Assembly: GCA_021234155.1 (NCBI GenBank)
Contig: JAJEKV010000004.1
Coordinates: 25,087,662-25,151,661, forward strand
Direction of reading: 5' to 3'
Length of the DNA stretch: 64,000 nucleotides
DNA from: Isoetes taiwanensis
Taxonomy: Eukaryota; Streptophyta; Lycopodiopsida; Isoetales; Isoetaceae
How positions within the stretch are numbered: the stretch's first letter is position 1; the number at the start of each line of letters is the position of its first letter. Positions 58,943-64,000 of the stretch are shown piece by piece. A program made the position numbers and the translations under genes. The notes under the pieces were generated by a model, which worked only from the letters and a program-made list of their open reading frames with translations, had not been told where the DNA came from and made no database searches.

Positions 58943-59462
58943 CTAGTGTGGGGGTCCGCAGTAATTGCCGGGAGGGCGCCCATAAGCATCTCTACGTGAA
59001 GTCCTCGCCTGCTCATAATCTAGTCGCAACTGAGGATGGCGAGGGGCTGGCATAGTGGGGGTTCTGGCGGCTTGCCAAACCAGGTCCAAATAAAGTGGGA
59101 GGTGATTTGAGTCGACCTCCTCATCCCGACTATCGGTGCCCACCCGGAAACGACTGATGAGATGCATATCTTGCGCAACTACGAGCACATAGTCCACCAC
59201 ACTAGACCCTCCCCCCCTGATTGTCATGTCTGCATGTGCATTTGCGAGAATCGGGCCACTGTGATAGGCCATTGCAAATTATCAAGTCAAAAATACCACA
59301 TAGCAGGAGCAACTGTCTGCCAAAGCGAGTGACCTGGCTGTCATCCGATCCTCGTGGCCAGGTTGCCTCTGCAGGACGTAGCTGCAGGACATCGTCAGCG
59401 AGGGGGTCAAGTCTCAAGGGCAGGCCGTCCGTCATTATAGTGAAAGGTACACCCTTCATCAT
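58943..59462 (-). pseudogene. LINE A endonuclease (APE-like) remnant
   Basis: In two overlapping frames: LPLRLDPLADDVLQLRP, DLIICNG, RGGGSSVVDYVLVVAQD and DSNHLPLYLDL. The last two correspond to the SxxDY strand and the SDHxPL catalytic motif of APE-type endonucleases, with Asp changed to Asn (SNH). A frameshift near 59250 separates the parts. The N-terminal catalytic Glu region is missing. Confidence 0.75.
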
Positions 59463-59726
59463 TCGTCATCGATTTTTGAGCGCAAATTTTCTTCGAGCCA
59501 TCTCCTGTTTTTACATAATTTCAAATGCATCATTGCCATCCTTACTTTTAATCTATTCAATCGATCAACCTTCTCCTATTCTCTATTTTCTGAATTCATC
59601 CAGCAAAAACAGAATTGTGATGGCGCTCAATTCTGGCGAGGTTGCTGTCCTTCCCTTTTGTGAAGCTCTCAAATTTTCTTTTTGCCTATGAAGTTCTGAC
59701 CTTTTTTGTGCATGCAGGACCTACTG

Positions 59727-61466
59727 ATGGCGAGAACAGAATATGAATTCCATGTTAACCGGGCTCTTTCTAACAAAGGGAAAAAGCCCAAAGAAATCAA
59801 GGCAAAAGATGTTACAGAGGCCAATTTTCTTCGAGTTTAGAAGATGCCACTGAGGAAAGGGAAGATTAACCTAAAATTTATTCGGCCTGCCTATGAAACT
59901 CAGCTGCACGACCTTCTTGGACGGATTTACCAAAAATCCAAGCCCACTAACAATGAAGTTAGAGTGACCTTTGCTAGAGCTTTTGTCTGGGCTAATTCCC
60001 CTCGAGCAGCTGCAAATCCTGAAGAATATGCTATCAATTGGGCATCCTTTGCTGCTGATGCTTTTGGGACTTCTGAGCGACAGTTGACAGTTAAGCAAGA
60101 GGGTAATAGTTATAGCAACAACAGCAATGCTATACTCAATCAGCTTAAGAAGCTTGCTGCCATGAAAGCTGAAAAAGAAAACGAGATTTTGATGAAAGAA
60201 GAAGATTATTTGAGGAAGGAGGGTGCTCTCACTCAAGCTGACTCTACCATCTCTGCAATAGAAGAGCAGATATCTGAAAAAATGAAGGACAGAGAGGCTT
60301 TAGAAACAGATTTGCTAGAAGAACAAGAAGCTATTCAAAGGCTTAAAGCACAAGAAGAAATGTGGCGAGAACTGTTAACCAGCACCATAAAAAAGGTGGA
60401 TAAGAATGGATTGAAGACCTTAAAGACTGACATCTTCGAGCTCAAAGAAGAAGTTGATGCTATTGAAAAGCATATGAAGACTTGGCATGCCAAATGTAAC
60501 CATGTTGCTTTTCTGCAGTCTGAGTCCAACAAAAATCGGATGCACCTAGGTATGGGTTCCTATGACATGCCTTTCTTGGATAATAAGGATGCATGTGAAG
60601 CATGTGGCCTTTTGTTCTGCAAAGATTATGAATTGCATGTCAAATTAACATGTGGTCACAAATACTATGTTTTTTGCTTTTCTGCTGTTTTGGACTGTAT
60701 GCATTGCACTGTACCTAGCTGTCATGAAGAGGTTCCAGGCAGCATATTGCAAGAATTGGTATATAAAGAATACCATCCTGTTGGAAGTGACACAGAAAGT
60801 GAGAATGATAGTGACAATGAAAGTAGCAAGGCAGACAATAAAAACAAGGTGCTGAGGACCAAGAAAAGAGGTAAAGAACAAGATGACAGCAGCACTTCTC
60901 TGTACACGCTACCTGCTGTTGCTGACTTCATTCCAGAGAGAGTTGCAAAGAAGAAGACCAAATCTGTAAAGAAGCTCAAACTGGAGAAAGGTAATGACTT
61001 TGACTCTATTTTTAATTTGTTTTAAAAGTTTTCATGTACTCTAGCTTGTAGAAATATTATGCAGGTTTTATTAATGTGGACAAGTTAAGTCCAGTGAAAT
61101 TTGCTCATGTCAGCCCTCCCAAAAGCACAAGGAAATCACCAAGGTTGAATGACAACCTGCTGAAAGGTGATGTTACCACTCCTGAAAAGAAGAAAATAGG
61201 TTCAACAGGTAACATAACTTATTTATTTATGAAATGTTTGTATGCTTAACTTGTTTGTTTCATTCCTTACTGATTTATGCTACAATGTAATGCAGAACCT
61301 TGCTGATGAAGCTCATGATAAAGCAGATATTGAGGAAGTGCTGAAGTCACCAGCACTTGGAGAATTGGCTGAGCAGTATGATTCAGAAGGTAGCAGTTCT
61401 GATGAAGTGAACCCTGATATTACCTTGGCAAAGTATTGCCAGGATAAACAAGTGGAAAAGAAGTGA
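59727..61466 (+). CDS. TE2 gene B: coiled-coil protein with RING-like Cys/His cluster
   Basis: Exon 1 begins at an acceptor near 59718 and has ATG 59727 (MARTEYEFHVNRALSNKGK). A TAG at 59838-59840 interrupts it, and the next in-frame ATG is 59844. The main frame runs to a donor at 60991. It has FIRPAYETQLHDLLGRIYQK, a segment FARAFVWANSP matching TE1 gene B (FARAYALHYKG), then a long coiled coil (about 60120-60500). The cluster CEACGLLFC, then LTCGHKYYVFCF and CMHCTVPSC follows, then acidic and basic tails. Exons 61065-61208 and 61327-61466 continue in phase. An earlier acceptor at 61295 would give a quick stop. Because TE1 similarity spans the TAG, the stop looks like a lesion. An alternative is that translation starts at 59844. 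Confidence 0.65.
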
Positions 61467-61929
61467 GCTCTTACTTTAGGAAAGAAAACCATCAATTTTC
61501 AATTGTAGGTGGTTTTCTATGACTTGAAACTTTAAATTATAACTACTTAACAGTACTTCTATGACATGCTCATTTCTGTGAAATGGAGCTGTACATTTTG
61601 TATTTTTGTAAACCCTTCAGCACCTATTAATATATGATCTACAGTTTTAACCAATGACTTGGTTTACTTGATTGTTTTAGAAAGCAATTGGATTGTGTTT
61701 AATTGTACATAAGATTGTACTCTAGAAAGCAATTGGGTTGTTTCGTGAAAGTGGATTGTGTTTACTTGTAAATAAGATTGTGTTAACTGGGTTGTTTTGT
61801 GAAAGCAATTGGATTGTGTCAAAGGTTATAATTCAATGGTTTTCAATGGTAATTGGTTATAATTCCAAAAACCTGTAATGGTTGTAATTCCTGTAATGGT
61901 TATAATTCCACAACTTTGCATGGAATGGT
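61467..61929. other. TE2 convergent intergenic spacer
   Basis: AT-rich spacer holding both 3' UTRs. AAGCAATTGGATTGTGTT-type blocks repeat at 61680, 61730 and 61805, and TGTAATGGTTATAATTCC-type blocks repeat at 61850-61910. Confidence 0.6.
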
Positions 61930-64000
61930 TTATATTTCATTGTCTTCATTCTTTCTTCTTCTTTTCTTTGCAACCTTTGCACTGCTTTGAGTTTGTGATT
62001 TGGACTCAACTGCATCTTGTGCCAAGATGGTAGTGTTTTGTGGCAAGCTGTCCATGATGTGATCATGCACATCTTCATCAATCTCATACTGGTTATTTCC
62101 CATGTGATGCATGACAAAGTTCACTGAAGTAACTAAATGACTGTAAACACTACATTCAGGATCATGCTCCAGCAACTCGTATCTGCAGCCTCCAATGAAC
62201 TTGTAGTACTTTCCTGTTACAACAACTTCATTCCTACCAAACTTCTGCCCCCAAGGATCCTTATATGCTTTCTCAATGACATGTTTCACCTGTGTGCATT
62301 TCAGAATATAAAAATCTACCCTTTCTTTGTTGTTAGGCTCGGCATTGACTGCAAAGTTATCTCCAATTGAAATTATATCTGACTTCCATTCAGGATCTCC
62401 CTCATAAACAGGACCATCAACAGCTTCATCTTTATATTCAGCACCTGGTTTTAGTTCAGGAAAAATCCATGTGCCTATTCTCTCCCTGTTTAAACACTTG
62501 CCATACTTACCAAGCCAACAATTGTGGCAGAAACAAGAATAATTCATGTGTGCTACTTGAGTAGGGTTTGTACTTTGAATAGGCCTGATGGCATGGAAAT
62601 GATTTGATCCAACCAGAATTGCACAATCATAACTCTCACTCCTGTCAACTTCATCAATTCCAATTTCCCAAAAAAACCTGCAGTTTCACAAACATAGAAC
62701 ATTCAAACAAACTATGAATTAATAAAAAGGGGTTTTGAGAAAATACCTATATCTGTCCTTCCCTTCAATTGTGGAATGTTCTTTGAAATGTCTTGTACAA
62801 AAAACAACTACATCATGTGCATTTCTCAATGGTGTTGAATTCCTCTTTAACATTTCATGAGTTAGTGCCCTCTTAATGACAGCTCCAGCACCATCATGTT
62901 CACCTGTCTCAAGAAATAGCACTGATCATGCATAGGAATACAACAAGAAAAGAACAAAACATTTCAGAATACCTTTTCCATGGTATGAAGCAAGATAATT
63001 CCAATTTATTGGAATGCTGGAGTTTTGATAGTACCTACCAAGGAAATAAAATGGCCTTGCACCTTTAAACTGATGAGAGCATCCATCAGACCACATAATA
63101 TGCTGCTTATATTTGATACCTCTGTCTGCTAAAAAATTTGCATGTTTGAGCAAGCAGTGTTGCACAAATAAGGTATCATGTTCCCTATTCTCTTTGATAA
63201 TTCTTCTTTCATTCTCATCTAAATGAGGATCATCTAATTTTGTTGCATGTCTGTATGTAATGTGTACCAAAATTGTGCACTGATCATTCCTCCAATGAAG
63301 ACTTTGGATTTCTTATTGGATCTTGAAGGTATAATCCTCAGCAAAGTCGATTACTGAAACAATTGAATCCTTTGGTAATGTTGCCAAACAATTCCTGCCA
63401 CCTCCCCTCATAATTGTGTGGAATGAACTGCTTCAAGACTGTCCTTGCATTCTCAAATATCTCAGCAACACTTGTTGATTTGTAAACCAATTTGGTTACT
63501 GGTTTTTTAGAAGTCTTATAACCTCCCTTATCATCAGGCTCTTCCACATGCTCATAGACCTACAACAGTAAACAACAGCAAATCACAACCAGCACTAGAC
63601 AACCTAAATAGAAATATTGCATGCAATGTAAGAAATAGATATTCCTCACCTTGTCATATGTCTTCTAGTCAACTTGATACCCTTTCACAGATGTCTTTTC
63701 TTTTGGACATATTGGTAACTTGCTTGGCCCACATTTTTGGCATTTTAAAGTTAAACAATCATGTGCATACCATTCATCAGATTCATCTCGTGCACATACT
63801 AGTGACCTCCAAAGCTCACTAGTCGAAGCATAGGTGCACTTTCTTGACATGCATGTTGGTCCAGGCCCACAGACTTCACAAGTGCACTTGCAACCAATAC
63901 CATGTATTTTTTCATCATGTCTGACTTTGTTAATTGCAACTCTTACAAAGTCTGCTTTCATATGATACACACAGCAGCACGTCTCTCTATCCTTAACCTT
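61930..64000 (-). CDS. TE2 gene A: SDGC/HGKG-motif protein (putative transposase), nearly intact, partial
   Basis: Exons are 63650->64000, 62973-63559, 62747-62903 and 61930-62677, all joining in phase at GT-AG borders. In order: KDRETCCCVYHMK, a Cys-rich knuckle (CKCTCEVCGPGPTC, then CQKCGPSKLPICP), DFAEDYTFK with EIQSLHW, SDGCSHQFKGARPFYFLG, SYHGKG|EHDGAGAVIKRA, SCFCHNCWLGKYGKC, and a C-terminal module (DPWGQKFGRNEVVVTGKYY). A KKRRRK nuclear-localisation-like tail ends the protein. Lesions are TAG at 63665-63667, TAA at 63313-63315 and a 1-nt shift near 63373. The N-terminus lies beyond the window. DFxExY, SDGC and HGKGxxDGxGA each hold an invariant Asp, so an RNase H-like nuclease is possible (inference). 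Not a family I can name. Confidence 0.7.

Larger units (their letters stand above)
56446..59470 (-). mobile_element. GC-rich LINE copy A
   Basis: A non-LTR retrotransposon of about 3 kb, with a 5'-truncated endonuclease, reverse transcriptase and a C-terminal Cys-containing tail (CQAGAIEDESH). A 3' UTR follows, ending in a tetranucleotide repeat and not poly(A). It is clearly richer in GC than the host flanks. Ending in a microsatellite is typical of RTE-like and related clades; the clade itself is inference. Confidence 0.82.
59500..64000. mobile_element. Second two-gene element TE2 (runs off the window)
   Basis: Gene B (+, 59.7-61.5 kb) and gene A (-, 61.9->64 kb) are convergent with about 460 bp between them, the mirror image of TE1. 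The left limit is probably where LINE A begins near 59.47 kb. The right end is outside the window, so terminal repeats cannot be checked. Confidence 0.55.

Noticed and set aside
58338-58946. 202-codon plus-strand frame over LINE A
   Set aside because: Antisense to the reverse-transcriptase/endonuclease linker; no family motif, Pro/Ser/Arg composition from GC-rich antisense.

Overview
The window is nuclear DNA from a land plant with a large, repeat-rich genome. The evidence is intron-rich plant genes (class-3 lipase, UGT glycosyltransferase), decayed plant gene copies (alkaline/neutral invertase, PDR-type ABC transporter, PPR-DYW, KU70), a plastid-derived ndhA scrap, and old LINE, Copia and DNA-transposon remains. 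Because plastid ndhA sequence is present, the source plastid had ndh genes, which argues against Pinaceae or Gnetales. A fern or another gymnosperm lineage is plausible, but the species cannot be settled from sequence alone.

Layout. 0.5-6.0 kb (-): a nine-exon class-3 (diacylglycerol-type) lipase whose first exon(s) are not visible. 7.3-9.7 and 12.7-14.2 kb (+): two broken copies of one L1-like LINE family. 16.4-17.9 kb (-): an apparently intact two-exon UGT, with its 3' end tandemly duplicated and transposon sequence 25 bp upstream of its start codon. 17.9-22.3 kb: a decayed unrecognised mobile-element gene whose 3' end occurs three times. 22.8-24.1 kb (+): invertase pseudogene. 26.2-44.8 kb: an unusual two-gene mobile element (here TE1), with a long inverted-repeat hairpin and PDR, PPR-DYW and KU70 gene fragments lying between the same pair of 29-bp inverted repeats. 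45.5-50 kb: ndhA insertion and Copia scraps. 50.2-52.3 kb: a second copy of the 18.5-19.2 kb segment, interrupted by a LINE that has ORF1 but no ORF2, followed by a small inverted-repeat element. 54.4-59.5 kb (-): two copies of a GC-rich LINE, one with a small element inserted. 59.5-64 kb: a second two-gene element (TE2), in the opposite orientation to TE1 and running off the window.

How it fits together. TE1 and TE2 share one architecture. Gene A encodes a protein with TCCC..H, DF(S/A)E(N/D)Y, SDGC..QFK and HGKG motifs. Gene B encodes a coiled-coil protein whose N-terminal half is related in the two copies. A and B are convergent in both elements, although whole-element orientation is flipped. 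The C-terminal half of gene B differs: a Ulp1-like cysteine protease in TE1 and a RING-like Cys/His cluster in TE2. I regard this as the most interesting content of the window. Most other coding traces are damaged. The lipase and UGT are the only host genes that look functional.
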